64,000 bases of DNA from Streptomyces toyocaensis. GTDB lineage: Bacteria > Actinomycetota > Actinomycetes > Streptomycetales > Streptomycetaceae. Each line of letters begins with the position of its first letter. Positions within the stretch are counted from its first letter, which is position 1. The notes beneath the pieces are model-generated. The model did no database searches, had not been told where the DNA came from, and saw only the letters and a program-made list of their open reading frames with translations. The stretch covers positions 124,001 to 188,000 of the forward strand of contig NZ_JFCB01000001.1 in assembly GCF_000725125.1 (NCBI RefSeq), given 5' to 3'. This document shows, piece by piece, positions 8,480 to 17,312 of this stretch. A program made the translations under genes and the position numbers.

Positions 8480-9937
8480 ATGACCCAGCAGTCACTCACC
8501 CCGGCGACCACCGCCGAGGACGCGGCCACGGGAACCCGCGTCCCGGCCGGCCGGTCCTGGCTCGACCGGTACTTCCACATCACGCACCGGGGGTCCACCG
8601 TCGCCCGCGAGGTGCGCGGCGGCGTCACCACCTTCATGGCGATGGCGTACATCCTCCTGCTCAACCCCCTGATCCTGTCCGGGCAGGACGCCGCGGGGAA
8701 CACCCTCGGCCGCACCGCCCTGATCACGGCGACCGCCTTCGCCGCGGCCCTCACCACCCTGCTGATGGGCTTCGTCGGGAAGGTGCCGCTCGCCCTCGCC
8801 GCCGGACTCTCCGTCTCCGGCGTCCTCGCCTCGCAGGTCGTGCCCGAGATGACCTGGCCGCAGGCCATGGGCATGTGCGTGATGTACGGCGTGGTCATCA
8901 TGCTGCTGGTCGTCACCGGTCTGCGCGAGATGATCATGAACGCGATCCCGCTCGCACTCAAACACGCGATCACCATGGGCATCGGCCTGTTCATCGCCCT
9001 GATCGGCTTCTACAAGGCCGGCTTCGTGCACCGGGGCGAGGCGACCCCGGTCACCCTAGGTCCCGCGGGGGAACTGGCCGGCTGGCCGGTGCTGTTGTTC
9101 GCCGTCACCCTGCTCGCCGTCTTCATGCTCCAGGCGCGAGGCGTCCCCGGTGCCATCCTCATCGGTATCGGCGGCGGCACCGTGCTCGCCGTCGCGCTCA
9201 ACGCGTTCGGCGTCGTCGACCCGGAGCAGTGGGCGGGCGGCGCCCCCGAGCTGAGCGGCGGCGCGGTGTCGATGCCCGACTTCTCGGCCTTCGGGGACGT
9301 CGAGTTCGGCGGCTGGGGGGAGGCCGGCGCGATGACGGTGGGGCTGATCGTCTTCACGCTCGTCCTCGCCGGCTTCTTCGACGCGATGGCGACGATCATC
9401 GGCGTGGGCACCGAGGCGAAGCTCGCCGACGGAGAGGGCCGGATGCCGGGCCTGTCCAAGGCGCTGTTCATCGACGGTGCCGGCGGCGCCATCGGCGGTG
9501 TGTCCGGCGCCTCCGGCCAGACGGTGTTCGTCGAATCGGCGACCGGTGTCGGTGAGGGGGCCCGCACCGGCCTGTCCTCCGTTGTCACCGGACTCCTCTT
9601 CGCGGCCTGCCTCTTCTTCACCCCGCTGACGGCGATCGTGCCGGGCGAGGTCGCCGCCGCGGCCCTGGTGGTGATCGGCGGAATGATGATGATGAACGCC
9701 CGCCATGTCGACTGGGCCGACCGCGCCACCGCGATCCCGGTGTTCCTGACCGTGGTGATCATGCCGTTCACCTACTCCATCACCGCGGGCGTGGCGGCCG
9801 GAGTCATCTCCCACACCGCCGTCAAGGCGGCCGAGGGCAGGGCGCGGGAGATCGGCGCCTTCATGTGGGGGCTGACACTGGTCTTCGTCGTCTACTTCGC
9901 CCTCGCCCCGATCGAGAGCTGGCTGGGCGTGCACTAG
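8480..9937 (+). CDS. AzgA-like nucleobase permease (NCS2, adenine/guanine/hypoxanthine type)
   Basis: A 485-residue integral membrane transporter with about 12 hydrophobic segments. The signature near the N-terminus, GGVTTFMAMAYILLLNPLILS, is characteristic of the AzgA/GhxP/PbuO branch of nucleobase:cation symporters, not the UraA/UacT branch. A second conserved site is the GFFDAMATIIGVGTEAKL region. The GGASGQTVFVESATGV-like loop (here SGASGQTVFVESATGVGEGA) corresponds to the substrate/cation pore. The ATG at 8480 is preceded by GGGAGCAGG. It sits 157 bp after the xdh large subunit and 46 bp before xdhC, so it probably imports purines for the dehydrogenase. Confidence 0.85.
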   Translation: MTQQSLTPATTAEDAATGTRVPAGRSWLDRYFHITHRGSTVAREVRGGVTTFMAMAYILLLNPLILSGQDAAGNTLGRTALITATAFAAALTTLLMGFVGKVPLALAAGLSVSGVLASQVVPEMTWPQAMGMCVMYGVVIMLLVVTGLREMIMNAIPLALKHAITMGIGLFIALIGFYKAGFVHRGEATPVTLGPAGELAGWPVLLFAVTLLAVFMLQARGVPGAILIGIGGGTVLAVALNAFGVVDPEQWAGGAPELSGGAVSMPDFSAFGDVEFGGWGEAGAMTVGLIVFTLVLAGFFDAMATIIGVGTEAKLADGEGRMPGLSKALFIDGAGGAIGGVSGASGQTVFVESATGVGEGARTGLSSVVTGLLFAACLFFTPLTAIVPGEVAAAALVVIGGMMMMNARHVDWADRATAIPVFLTVVIMPFTYSITAGVAAGVISHTAVKAAEGRAREIGAFMWGLTLVFVVYFALAPIESWLGVH

Positions 9938-9983
9938 CCGCCGCACCGACCGTCCACGCAATCGCAGCTGAGGAGACCGAGAC

Positions 9984-11135
9984 ATGCTGGACATCGCCGA
10001 GGAACTGAACCGGTGGGTCGAGCAGGGCCGAGACTTCGCGGTCGCCACCGTGGTGGCGGTCGCGGGCAGCGCGCCCCGCGAGCCCGGCGCCGCGCTCGCG
10101 GTGGACGCCGACGGCACGGCCGTCGGCTCGGTCTCCGGCGGGTGCGTGGAGGGCGCGGTGTACGCGCTGTGCGAGCAGGCACTGCGGGACGGCGAAACCG
10201 TCCTGGAGCGTTTCGGCTACAGCGACGAGGATGCCTTCGCCGTGGGTCTGACCTGCGGCGGGACCATCGACGTCCTGGTCACCCCGGTACGGGCGGCCGA
10301 CCCCGCCCGTCCGGTCCTCGCGTCCGCGCTCACCGCCGCCGCGCGGGGCGGGGCGGCGGCGTTGGCCCGGATCGTGAGCGGCCCGGCCGGGCTGACGGGC
10401 CGCGCGCTGACGGTCCGCCCGGACGGCTCGTACGAGGGCGGGTTCGGCGCCCACCCGGAACTGGACCGCACGGTCGCCGCCGAGGCGGGCGCCTTCCTGG
10501 ATGCCGGCCGCACCGGCACGCTGGAAATCGGTGAGCAGGGCTCGCGTTGCGGAGCACCGCTCACCCTTCTGGTCGAGTCCTCGGTCCCTCCGCCCCGGAT
10601 GATCGTCTTCGGCGCCGTCGACTTCGCGTCGGCACTGGTACGCGTCGGCAAGTTCCTCGGCCACCACGTCACCGTGTGCGACGCACGCCCCGTCTTCGCC
10701 ACCCGGGCCCGCTTCCCCGAGGCCGACGAGATCGTCGTCGAGTGGCCCCACGAATACCTCGAGCGCACGACCGTCGACGCCCGTACGGTGCTGTGCGTCC
10801 TGACCCACGACGCCAAGTTCGACGTGCCGCTGCTGCGGCTCGCGCTGCGTCTGCCGGTGGCCTACGTCGGCGCGATGGGCTCCCGCCGCACCCACCTGGA
10901 CCGCAACGCCCGCCTGCGCGAAGCCGGCGTGACCGACCTCGAACTGGCCCGCCTGAGGTCCCCCATCGGCCTGGACCTGGGCGCCCGCACGCCGGAGGAG
11001 ACGGCCCTGTCCATCGCGGCGGAGATCGTCGCCGACCGCCGCGGCGGCACCGGGGTGTCCCTCACCGGCGCCCACACCCCGATCCACCACGACACCACGA
11101 CGCCACCGACGGGCCGCATCGGGTCCGTGGCCTAG
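9984..11135 (+). CDS. xdhC: XdhC-type molybdenum cofactor maturation factor
   Basis: A 383-residue soluble protein with two domains. The N-terminal XdhC/CoxI segment has VVAVAGSAPREPGAALAV and VGSVSGGCVEGAVYAL, with the conserved GGC.E signature, and LTCGGTIDVLVTP. The C-terminal Rossmann-like XdhC_C domain has MIVFGAVDFASALVRVGKFL and the terminal AYVGAMGSRRTHLDR... RLRSPIGLDLGARTPEE. XdhC binds sulfurated Moco and inserts it into xanthine dehydrogenase. AGGAGACCGAG precedes the ATG. Being last in the operon agrees with the assembly role; the alternative, a CoxI-like protein, is chemically equivalent. Confidence 0.93.
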   Translation: MLDIAEELNRWVEQGRDFAVATVVAVAGSAPREPGAALAVDADGTAVGSVSGGCVEGAVYALCEQALRDGETVLERFGYSDEDAFAVGLTCGGTIDVLVTPVRAADPARPVLASALTAAARGGAAALARIVSGPAGLTGRALTVRPDGSYEGGFGAHPELDRTVAAEAGAFLDAGRTGTLEIGEQGSRCGAPLTLLVESSVPPPRMIVFGAVDFASALVRVGKFLGHHVTVCDARPVFATRARFPEADEIVVEWPHEYLERTTVDARTVLCVLTHDAKFDVPLLRLALRLPVAYVGAMGSRRTHLDRNARLREAGVTDLELARLRSPIGLDLGARTPEETALSIAAEIVADRRGGTGVSLTGAHTPIHHDTTTPPTGRIGSVA

Positions 11136-11168
11136 GGCTTGCCGGACACCCCCAGGGCCCCCGGGGCG

Positions 11169-11609
11169 TCACGGCTGCCGGAGCAGGCGGTTCACCGCCC
11201 GCCCGAACATCAGGCGGCCCGCCCGCGCCAGTGCCGCGTCGAACACGGCCGGGACGGCGCGGACGCGCACTTCCTCCCGCCAGATCACCCGCGCCCGGCC
11301 GCCGGGTCCCGGGCGGACCTCGATCTCCGCCCAGCCGCGCACGGCCCGGCCCCGCTTCTCCAGCCGGCAGAGGCCGGGGGAGTCGCCCGCGGGCGGCCGC
11401 CACACCGTCACTTCCATCGGGTCGTCGAAGGAGAGCGGGCCCAGTCCCGTGCGGGCGACGAAGGCGGTGCCCTCGCCCGCGGGCGGGGGAGTGGTCACCG
11501 TGATCCGGGTCAGCGGCACCACGTCGCCGTGGCGGGGCCATGTGGTGAGCCGCCGCCAGGCCTCGTCGAGGGGGAGGGGAACCGTGCGCTGGAGCTGGAA
11601 GGTGGCCAC
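11169..11609 (-). CDS. SRPBCC superfamily (START/Bet v1-like) protein
   Basis: A 146-residue protein beginning MATFQLQRTVPLPLDEAWRRLTTW, the typical first strand and helix of polyketide-cyclase/dehydrase-like SRPBCC folds. The C-terminal long helix FDAALARAGRLMFGRAVNRL is also typical. These small proteins form a hydrophobic pocket; roles range from lipid transfer to cyclisation, and nothing in the sequence or context decides which. It starts at a GTG and converges with xdhC, leaving only 33 bp between the stops. Its upstream neighbour on the same strand, a deacetylase, is 97 bp away. Confidence 0.75.
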   Translation of the reverse strand: MATFQLQRTVPLPLDEAWRRLTTWPRHGDVVPLTRITVTTPPPAGEGTAFVARTGLGPLSFDDPMEVTVWRPPAGDSPGLCRLEKRGRAVRGWAEIEVRPGPGGRARVIWREEVRVRAVPAVFDAALARAGRLMFGRAVNRLLRQP

Positions 11610-11706
11610 GGGGGAATCCTAGGAAACCCGGGCCGCCCGGCGGCGCATCCGGGTGCGGGTCACCCGGTCGGCCCAGTGACCGGCCTCGGTGACCGCCCCC
11701 GGCCGC

Positions 11707-12483
11707 TCACCGGTACACCGTGCCCGGCTCCGCCCTCCCCGGGGCGAGGAGCTGGGGAACCGTGACGAACACGTAGCCCCGTTTCTTCAGCGCGTCGATG
11801 ACGCCGGGCACGGCGGGGACGGTCCCGTCGTAGATGTCGTGGAGCAGGATGATGCCGTCGCGGGAGGCCTGGGCGAGCACGCGGCGGGTGATGAGGGCGG
11901 AGTCGGTGGTCGAGTAGTCCTTCGCCGTCACGCTCCAGAGGATCTCCGAGAGGCCCAGTTCGCGGCTGATGCCGTGCACGGTGTCGTCCGTGCGGCCCTG
12001 CGGCGGGCGCATCAGGGTGGGGCGGCGGCCGGTGAGGCGTTCTATCGCCTCGTTGGTGCGCCGCAGCTCCTCGCGTATCTCCTCCGGCTCCAGCTCCGTC
12101 AGGATGCGGTGGGTCCAGGTGTGGCTCGCCACCTCGTGGCCCTCGTCGGCCATCCGCCGCACGAGCTCCGGATACGTGTCGATGTGCCCCTTGCCCAGCA
12201 GGAAGAACGTCGCCGGGACCTGCTGCTCCTCCAGGATGTCCAGCAGTCGCGCGGAGTTCTCGCCGGGGCCGGCGTCGAAGGTGAGCGCGATGCACTTGGC
12301 CACGCGGCAGTCGACGGTGCCGAAGCGGGCCTGGACGTCGGTGGTCCGGACGGCGCTGGGAGCGGTCGTCTCCAGTCGTGTGCACCCGCTCAGGGCCGGC
12401 GTCAGCGCCACGGTCACGGCCAGGGCCGCCGCCGCACGGAACGCGGTCCCCCGTCTTTTCATCTTCTTGGTCGGAGAAGGCAT
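11707..12483 (-). CDS. Polysaccharide deacetylase (NodB/CE4) lipoprotein with altered metal-site motif
   Basis: A 258-residue exported protein. A positively charged N-terminus and hydrophobic helix end in the lipobox LSGC (Cys34), so it should be a membrane-anchored lipoprotein acting on cell-wall glycans. NodB-domain motifs are recognisable: motif 1 TFDAGP (D70), motif 2 SHTWTH, motif 3 MRPPQGR and motif 5 IILLHD. In motif 1 the usual TFDDGP second aspartate, a metal ligand, is alanine (A71). I chose ATG 12483 because a TATAGT -10 lies exactly 6 nt upstream, fitting a leaderless message; ATG 12498 lies inside a palindrome and has no Shine-Dalgarno. The following gene is the SRPBCC protein. 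Confidence 0.8.
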   Translation of the reverse strand: MPSPTKKMKRRGTAFRAAAALAVTVALTPALSGCTRLETTAPSAVRTTDVQARFGTVDCRVAKCIALTFDAGPGENSARLLDILEEQQVPATFFLLGKGHIDTYPELVRRMADEGHEVASHTWTHRILTELEPEEIREELRRTNEAIERLTGRRPTLMRPPQGRTDDTVHGISRELGLSEILWSVTAKDYSTTDSALITRRVLAQASRDGIILLHDIYDGTVPAVPGVIDALKKRGYVFVTVPQLLAPGRAEPGTVYR

Positions 12484-12486
12484 GCG

Positions 12487-12526
12487 CGGACTATACATAG
12501 CGTATATACACGAGATGTATAGTCCG
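12487..12526. promoter_or_regulatory. AT-rich palindrome over the promoter of the deacetylase gene (candidate operator)
   Basis: Perfect 12 bp arms CGGACTATACAT / ATGTATAGTCCG are separated by 16 bp that contain the self-complementary GTATATAC. Read on the minus strand, the left arm supplies a TATAGT hexamer ending 6 nt before the ATG at 12483. A protein bound here would cover the -10 region, so autoregulation or repression of the deacetylase is plausible. The same arm also places a TATAGT on the plus strand, but the next plus-strand gene is 240 bp away. Confidence 0.6.
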
Positions 12527-12765
12527 TTTCGCGTGCCTCCGTCGGCGTGAACGCCGGGGTGTGAGGGTCGTCACTCGCCGGCGGGCGATGCCCGGCTCGA
12601 TGCCCAGACGTGCTCAACTCGCCCGTATGGGACAAGCTGTGTCCAAGTGTTTGAGACAACCGCGAATGCGGCACCCGCGTCCCGGTAACAGCACCGAGCC
12701 ACTCAGGGACGGAGCACAGCCCCGATGCGCCTCCTCGTGACCAGAGCCCGGAAAAGGGCGTGCGG

Positions 12766-13770
12766 ATGACGTCGTACGCCGTCGTGATCCCCACCCTGGT
12801 GCGGGACACCCTCGCCGACTGCCTCGCCGCGCTCGCCGCGGCGACCGGGCCGCGTCCCGACGGCATCGTCCTCGTCGACGACCGCCCCGGGGCGGTGCAC
12901 GCCCCCGACGCGCTGGGCCACGCGCTGAGCGTCCTGGGCGACCTGCGCGCACGCACCACCGTCCTGGCCGGCGGCGGACACGGGCCCGCCGCCGCGCGCA
13001 ACACCGGCCTGCGCGCCGTCACGGCGCCCTGGGTGGCCTTCCTCGACGACGACGTCCAGGTGGGGCCGCACTGGTGCGCGCAGCTCGTGCGGGACCTGTC
13101 AGAGGCGTCCCCCGACACGGCCGGCGTCCAGGGCGTCATCACCGTGCCGCTGCCCGAGGGACGCCGCCCCACCGACTGGGAACGCCGCACGGCCGGGCTC
13201 GCCCGGGCCCGCTGGATCACCGCGGACATGGCCTACCGCACCGATGCCCTGAAGCAGGCCGGCGGTTTCGACGAACGCTTCCGCCGCGCCTTCCGCGAGG
13301 ACGCCGACCTCGCGCTGCGCCTTCTCGACGCGGGCTGGCGCATCCGCCGGGGCCACCGCACCACCCTGCACCCCGTGCGCCCCGCCTCCCGCTGGGCGTC
13401 GGTGGGACAGCAGCGCGGCAACGCCGACGACGCCCTGATGCGCCGGCTGCACGGCCCCGACTGGTGGGACAAGGCGGTCGCGCCGCGCGGCCGGATCCGC
13501 CGGCACACCGCGATCACCGCCGCCGGGACCGCCGCCTGCGTCCTCGGGGCCACCGGGCACCGCCGCGCGGCGGCCGTCTGCGCCCTCGGCTGGGCCGCCG
13601 GTACGGCCGAGTTCGCCCGTGCCCGCATCGCCCCGGGACCGCGCACCCGCGACGAGGTGACGACCATGCTGGCCACCAGCGTGGTCGTCCCGCCCGCCGC
13701 GACCTGGTACCGGCTGGCCGGGGCCTGGCGCCACCGCAACGCCCACGCCTGGCGGGAGGTGCCCCGATGA
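12766..13770 (+). CDS. Family 2 glycosyltransferase
   Basis: A 334-residue GT2 (GT-A fold) enzyme. The first strand AVVIPTLVRDTLADCL and the nucleotide-site VDDRPG are followed by GGGHGPAAARNTGLRAV and the metal-binding FLDDDVQVG (DxD-like). GGFDERFRRAFREDADLALRL marks the acceptor and catalytic ED region. The C-terminus contains a hydrophobic Ala-rich segment (about 250-280) that may associate with the membrane. ATG 12766 has AAGGG 7 nt upstream; GTG 12760 is too close to it. It opens a six-gene operon in which every junction is a 4 bp stop-start overlap, beginning with ATGA into the phosphatase. Donor and acceptor are not known. Confidence 0.85.
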   Translation: MTSYAVVIPTLVRDTLADCLAALAAATGPRPDGIVLVDDRPGAVHAPDALGHALSVLGDLRARTTVLAGGGHGPAAARNTGLRAVTAPWVAFLDDDVQVGPHWCAQLVRDLSEASPDTAGVQGVITVPLPEGRRPTDWERRTAGLARARWITADMAYRTDALKQAGGFDERFRRAFREDADLALRLLDAGWRIRRGHRTTLHPVRPASRWASVGQQRGNADDALMRRLHGPDWWDKAVAPRGRIRRHTAITAAGTAACVLGATGHRRAAAVCALGWAAGTAEFARARIAPGPRTRDEVTTMLATSVVVPPAATWYRLAGAWRHRNAHAWREVPR

Positions 13771-14438
13771 GCCCCGTGCGGGCGGTGCTGTTCGACCGCG
13801 ACGGCACCCTGGTCCACGACGTCCCTTACAACGCCGACCCCGGCCGCGTACGGCCCGTCGAGGGCGCCCGCGAGGCGCTGGACGAGCTGCGCGCACGCGG
13901 CATCCGCACGGGCGTCGTCACCAACCAGTCCGGCATCGCGCGCGGACTGCTCACCGAGGCCGACGCCCGCCGCGTCAACCGGCGCGTGGAGGAACTCCTC
14001 GGACCCTTCGACGTGTGGGCCCTGTGCCCGCACGGGCCCGACGACGGCTGCCCGTGCCGCAAGCCCCGGCCGGGCATGATCCTGTGGGCCGCCGGCCGCG
14101 TCCGCGCCGACCCCGCCGACTGCGTGGTCGTCGGTGACATCGGCGCCGACGTGGAGGCCGCCCGCCGTGCCGGCGCCCACGGCATCCTGGTCCCCACCCC
14201 CGAGACCCGCCCTGAGGAGACGGCCGCGGCCCCCCACGTGGCCCCGGATCTCCCGGCCGCGGTGCGCCTGCTCCTCGGCACCCCGCCGTGGGACCGCCCC
14301 GCGGGCCCACCGGCCCGCCACCCGGACCCGCGGCCGGGGCCCGGTCTGTGCGCGAGCGGCCCGACGGCGCACTCCGCGGCGGGCGGGACCGGGCGGCCGT
14401 ACGACGCCGGCCGGTCCCCGCAGAGGAGGCGCGTGTGA
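13767..14438 (+). CDS. gmhB: GmhB-like D-glycero-heptose bisphosphate phosphatase (HAD family)
   Basis: A 223-residue HAD-IIIA phosphatase. The nucleophile and acid motif is LFDRDGTL (D8, D10), the second motif is TNQSGIARG, and the third is VVGDIGADVEAARRAGA. The zinc-binding loop CPHGPDDGCPCRKPRPGM (C-x-H...C-x-C) is the signature that separates GmhB heptose-1,7-bisphosphate phosphatases from histidinol phosphatases. About 45 low-complexity C-terminal residues (rich in Pro, Gly and Arg) extend past the domain. It removes the C7 phosphate during ADP- or GDP-heptose synthesis. The two GT9 genes that follow support a heptose, though GmhA and HldE partners are not in the window. Confidence 0.8.
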   Translation: MSPVRAVLFDRDGTLVHDVPYNADPGRVRPVEGAREALDELRARGIRTGVVTNQSGIARGLLTEADARRVNRRVEELLGPFDVWALCPHGPDDGCPCRKPRPGMILWAAGRVRADPADCVVVGDIGADVEAARRAGAHGILVPTPETRPEETAAAPHVAPDLPAAVRLLLGTPPWDRPAGPPARHPDPRPGPGLCASGPTAHSAAGGTGRPYDAGRSPQRRRV

Positions 14439-15427
14439 AGGCCCTCGTCACCCGCCTCGACAGCTTCGGCGACGTTCTCCTCGCCGGGCCCGCCGTGCGC
14501 GCCGTAGCCGCCCGGGCCGACCGCGTCACCCTTCTGTGCGGGCCGCACGGCGCACCCGCCGCGGGACTGCTGCCCGGGGTGGACGAGGTGCTCGTCTGGG
14601 ACTCGCCCTGGACCGGGTTCCAGCCGCCCGAGGTCAGCCGGGAGGAGATCGACCGCGTCGTCGGCGCCGTCGACGCCGACACCGCGCTGATCCTCACCTC
14701 CTTCCACCAGTCGCCCCTGCCCACCGCGCTGCTGCTGCGCCTGGCCGGGGTCCGCTTCATCGCCGCCGACAGCGAGGACTACCCCGGCTCCCTCCTCGAC
14801 GTACGCCACCACCGCGCCCCGCACGCCCACGAGGCCGAGGCCGCGCTCGACCTCGCCGAGGCCGCCGGGTTCCCCCGGCCCGACGACGGACGGCTGCGGG
14901 TGCTGCCGCCGCCCGCGACCGAGGCGCTGACCGGCCCCGGCCCCTACGTCGTCGTCCACCCGGGCGCCAGCGTGCCCGCCCGCGCCTGGAGCCCCGGCCG
15001 GTGCGCCCAGGCGGCCCGCGAACTCGCCGCCGCCGGGCGCCGGGTCGTGGTCACCGGCGGCGCGGGGGAGCGGGACCTGACCGCGTACGTCGCCGGCGGC
15101 CACGCCCTCGACCTCGGCGGCCGCACCGGTGCCGCCGAACTCTCCGGAGTCCTCGCCGGCGCCGACTGCGTGGTCACCGGCAACACCGGCCCCGCCCATC
15201 TCGCCGCCGCCGTGGGCACCCCGGTGGTCTCCCTGTTCGCGCCGGTGGTACCCGCCGAACGGTGGCGCCCCTACGGGGTGCCGTACGTGCTGCTCGGCGA
15301 CCAGCGGGCACCGTGCGCCGGCACCAGGGCCCGGCGGTGTCCCGTACCCGGCCACCCGTGTCTGGAGGAGATCACCGCGTACGACGTCGTCGCCGCCGTC
15401 GACAAACTCGTGGAGGTGATCCGGTGA
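14435..15427 (+). CDS. GT9 (ADP-heptose:LPS heptosyltransferase-like) glycosyltransferase
   Basis: A 330-residue GT-B fold enzyme of CAZy family 9. Start GTG 14435 overlaps the phosphatase stop (GTGA) and has GAGGAGG upstream. Family features are the N-terminal VTRLDSFGDVLLAGPAVRAV (the conserved D just after RL), the VVHPGASVPARAW strand, and the donor-binding ADCVVTGNTGPAHLAAAVGTPVVSLF motif. C-terminal CAGTRARRCPVPGHPCLEEI carries the cysteine-rich tail common in this family. LPS is absent from Streptomyces, so the acceptor must be another cell-envelope or secreted glycan. The product heptosyl identity rests on family and on the neighbouring GmhB. Confidence 0.85.
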   Translation: MKALVTRLDSFGDVLLAGPAVRAVAARADRVTLLCGPHGAPAAGLLPGVDEVLVWDSPWTGFQPPEVSREEIDRVVGAVDADTALILTSFHQSPLPTALLLRLAGVRFIAADSEDYPGSLLDVRHHRAPHAHEAEAALDLAEAAGFPRPDDGRLRVLPPPATEALTGPGPYVVVHPGASVPARAWSPGRCAQAARELAAAGRRVVVTGGAGERDLTAYVAGGHALDLGGRTGAAELSGVLAGADCVVTGNTGPAHLAAAVGTPVVSLFAPVVPAERWRPYGVPYVLLGDQRAPCAGTRARRCPVPGHPCLEEITAYDVVAAVDKLVEVIR

Positions 15428-16434
15428 GCCCGCGGCGCACCCCCGACGCCCCGCGGGGGCGGCTGCTCGTGCTGCGCGCCCTCGGCCTCGGGGACCTGCT
15501 CGCCGGGGTCCCCGCACTGCGGGCCCTGCGGCGGGCCTTCCCCGGGTACGAGCTCGTGCTGGCCGCGCCCGCCGGACTCGCGCCGGTCGCCGCGGCCACC
15601 GGAGCCGTCGACCGGCTGCTGCCCGCGTCCGCGCCCTCCCGCGCGGTGCCGCGCGCCCTGCACTGGACCGGTCCGCCCCCGGACGTCGCGGTGGACCTGC
15701 ACGGCAACGGTCCCCCCAGCCACCGCCTGCTGCAGTCCCTGCACCCCCGGCGCCTGCTGGCGTTCGCGCACCCCGGGACCCCGGAGATCGAGGGCCCGCC
15801 GTGGTACGCGGAGGAACACGAACGGGACCGCTGGTGCCGGCTGCTCCGCTGGTACGGCCTTGACGCCGACCCCGCCGACCTGCTGCTGCCCCGCCCGCGG
15901 ACTCCGTCCCCCGCCCCCGGCGCCGTCGTACTGCACCCCGGCGCCGGAGCCCCCGCCCGCCGCTGGCCGGCCGAACGGTACGCGGCCGTCGCGACCGCCC
16001 TGCGCGAGCGCGGCCTGCGGGTCGTGGTCACGGGCGGCGCGGACGAGGAGGACCTGGTGGCGCGCCTGGCCGCACTGGCCGGACTGCCCGGCGACGACGT
16101 CTTCCCCGGGGGCCTGCCCTTCGGCCGGCTCGCCGGACTCGTCGCGGGCTGCCGGGCCGTCGTCAGCGGCGACACCGGCATCGCCCACCTGGCGGTGGCC
16201 CACGCCGCCCCGACCGTCACACTCTTCGGCCCGGTCCCGCCCGCCCTGTGGGGCCCGCCCCGGCACCCGCGCCACGTCGCCCTCTGGCACGGCCCGCCGG
16301 GCGACCCCCACGGGCCGCGCCCCGACCCGGCGCTCCTGCGCATCACCCCCGCCGAGGTCCTGCGCGCGCTGGACCGCCTGCCCGTCACGCCGGCGGGCCC
16401 CCACGCACCACCGGAAGAGGTGACCACACGATGA
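15424..16434 (+). CDS. Second GT9 heptosyltransferase-like glycosyltransferase
   Basis: A 336-residue GT-B enzyme, paralogous to the preceding gene. Key regions are LLVLRALGLGDLLAGVPALRAL, DVAVDLHGNGPPSHRLL, VVLHPGAGAPARRWP and AVVSGDTGIAHLAVAHAAPTVTLFGP, the last being the nucleotide-sugar binding loop. The GTG start overlaps the previous stop by 4 bp and its stop overlaps the next ATG by 4 bp. Two consecutive GT9 enzymes suggest at least two heptose-like units are added in turn. The segment GPPWYAEEHERDRWCRLLRWYG looks like the acceptor-side helix of the family. Confidence 0.85.
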   Translation: MSPRRTPDAPRGRLLVLRALGLGDLLAGVPALRALRRAFPGYELVLAAPAGLAPVAAATGAVDRLLPASAPSRAVPRALHWTGPPPDVAVDLHGNGPPSHRLLQSLHPRRLLAFAHPGTPEIEGPPWYAEEHERDRWCRLLRWYGLDADPADLLLPRPRTPSPAPGAVVLHPGAGAPARRWPAERYAAVATALRERGLRVVVTGGADEEDLVARLAALAGLPGDDVFPGGLPFGRLAGLVAGCRAVVSGDTGIAHLAVAHAAPTVTLFGPVPPALWGPPRHPRHVALWHGPPGDPHGPRPDPALLRITPAEVLRALDRLPVTPAGPHAPPEEVTTR

Positions 16435-17312
16435 CCGTCCCGCCCGCGGACCACCGCCCCCTCGGTGTCGTCATCGCCACCCGGAACCGGTGCGACCGGC
16501 TCGCCGTGACCCTGCGCCATCTGCGGAAGCTGCCCGAGAGGCCAGAGATCCTCGTCGCGGACAACGCCTCCACCGACGGCACCCGCGCCATGGTCGCCCG
16601 CGACTTCCCCGCCGTACGCGTGCTGGCGCTCCCCGTCAATCACGGCGCCCTCGCCCGCAACCACGGCGCCCTCGCCCTCGGCACCCCGTACGTGGCGTTC
16701 AGCGACGACGACTCCTGGTGGGCGCCCGGCGCCCTCGGCCGGGCCGCCGAGCTGTTCGACGCCCATCCCCGGCTCGGCCTGATCGCCGCCCGCACCCTCG
16801 TCGGCCCGGCCGCGGACCCCGACCCGCTCAACGACGTCCTCGCCGGCTCCCCGCTCGGCCCGGCCACCGACCTGCCCGGCACCCAGGTGCTGGGCTTCCT
16901 CGCCTGCGGCGCCGTCGTGCGACGCAGCGCCTACCTCGACGCCGGGGGATTCCACCGGCTGCTGTTCTTCGGGGGCGAGGAGACCCTGCTCGCCTACGAC
17001 CTCGCCGCGCGCGGCTGGGGGGTCAGCCACTGCCCCGACGTCGTCGCCCACCACCACCCGGCCCCCGCCCCCCGCGCCGGCCGCCCGGCGCTCCAGCACC
17101 GCAACGCGCTCCTGACCGCGTGGCTGCGCCGTCCCGTCCCGTACGCCCTCGCCCGTACCTGGGCCCTCGCCGCCGAGGCGCGCGGCGACCGCCACGCGCG
17201 GCGCGCCCTGCGCGAGGCCCTCGTCCGGCTGCCGGGCGCCCTGCGCGAGCGCCGGCCCCTGCCCCCGTGGGTGGAGAGGGCAGCCCGGCTGCTGGAGGGG
17301 ACGGCCGCATGA
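16431..17312 (+). CDS. Family 2 glycosyltransferase
   Basis: A 293-residue GT2 enzyme: GVVIATRNRCDRLAVTLRHL, VADNASTDGTRAMV and the metal-site FSDDDSWWAPGAL, followed by AGGFHRLLFFGGEETLLAYDL, the ED-containing catalytic region. The C-terminal 70 residues are Arg/Leu-rich amphipathic helices (RRPVPYALARTWALAAEARG), which could dock to the membrane. It is about 45% similar by eye to the next gene, so the two look like a tandem duplication. Coupled on both sides by ATGA. Confidence 0.85.
   Translation: MTVPPADHRPLGVVIATRNRCDRLAVTLRHLRKLPERPEILVADNASTDGTRAMVARDFPAVRVLALPVNHGALARNHGALALGTPYVAFSDDDSWWAPGALGRAAELFDAHPRLGLIAARTLVGPAADPDPLNDVLAGSPLGPATDLPGTQVLGFLACGAVVRRSAYLDAGGFHRLLFFGGEETLLAYDLAARGWGVSHCPDVVAHHHPAPAPRAGRPALQHRNALLTAWLRRPVPYALARTWALAAEARGDRHARRALREALVRLPGALRERRPLPPWVERAARLLEGTAA

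Noticed and set aside
12496-12498. An upstream ATG for the polysaccharide deacetylase
   Set aside because: It lies inside the palindrome and has no Shine-Dalgarno; a -10 hexamer is correctly placed for the start at 12483.
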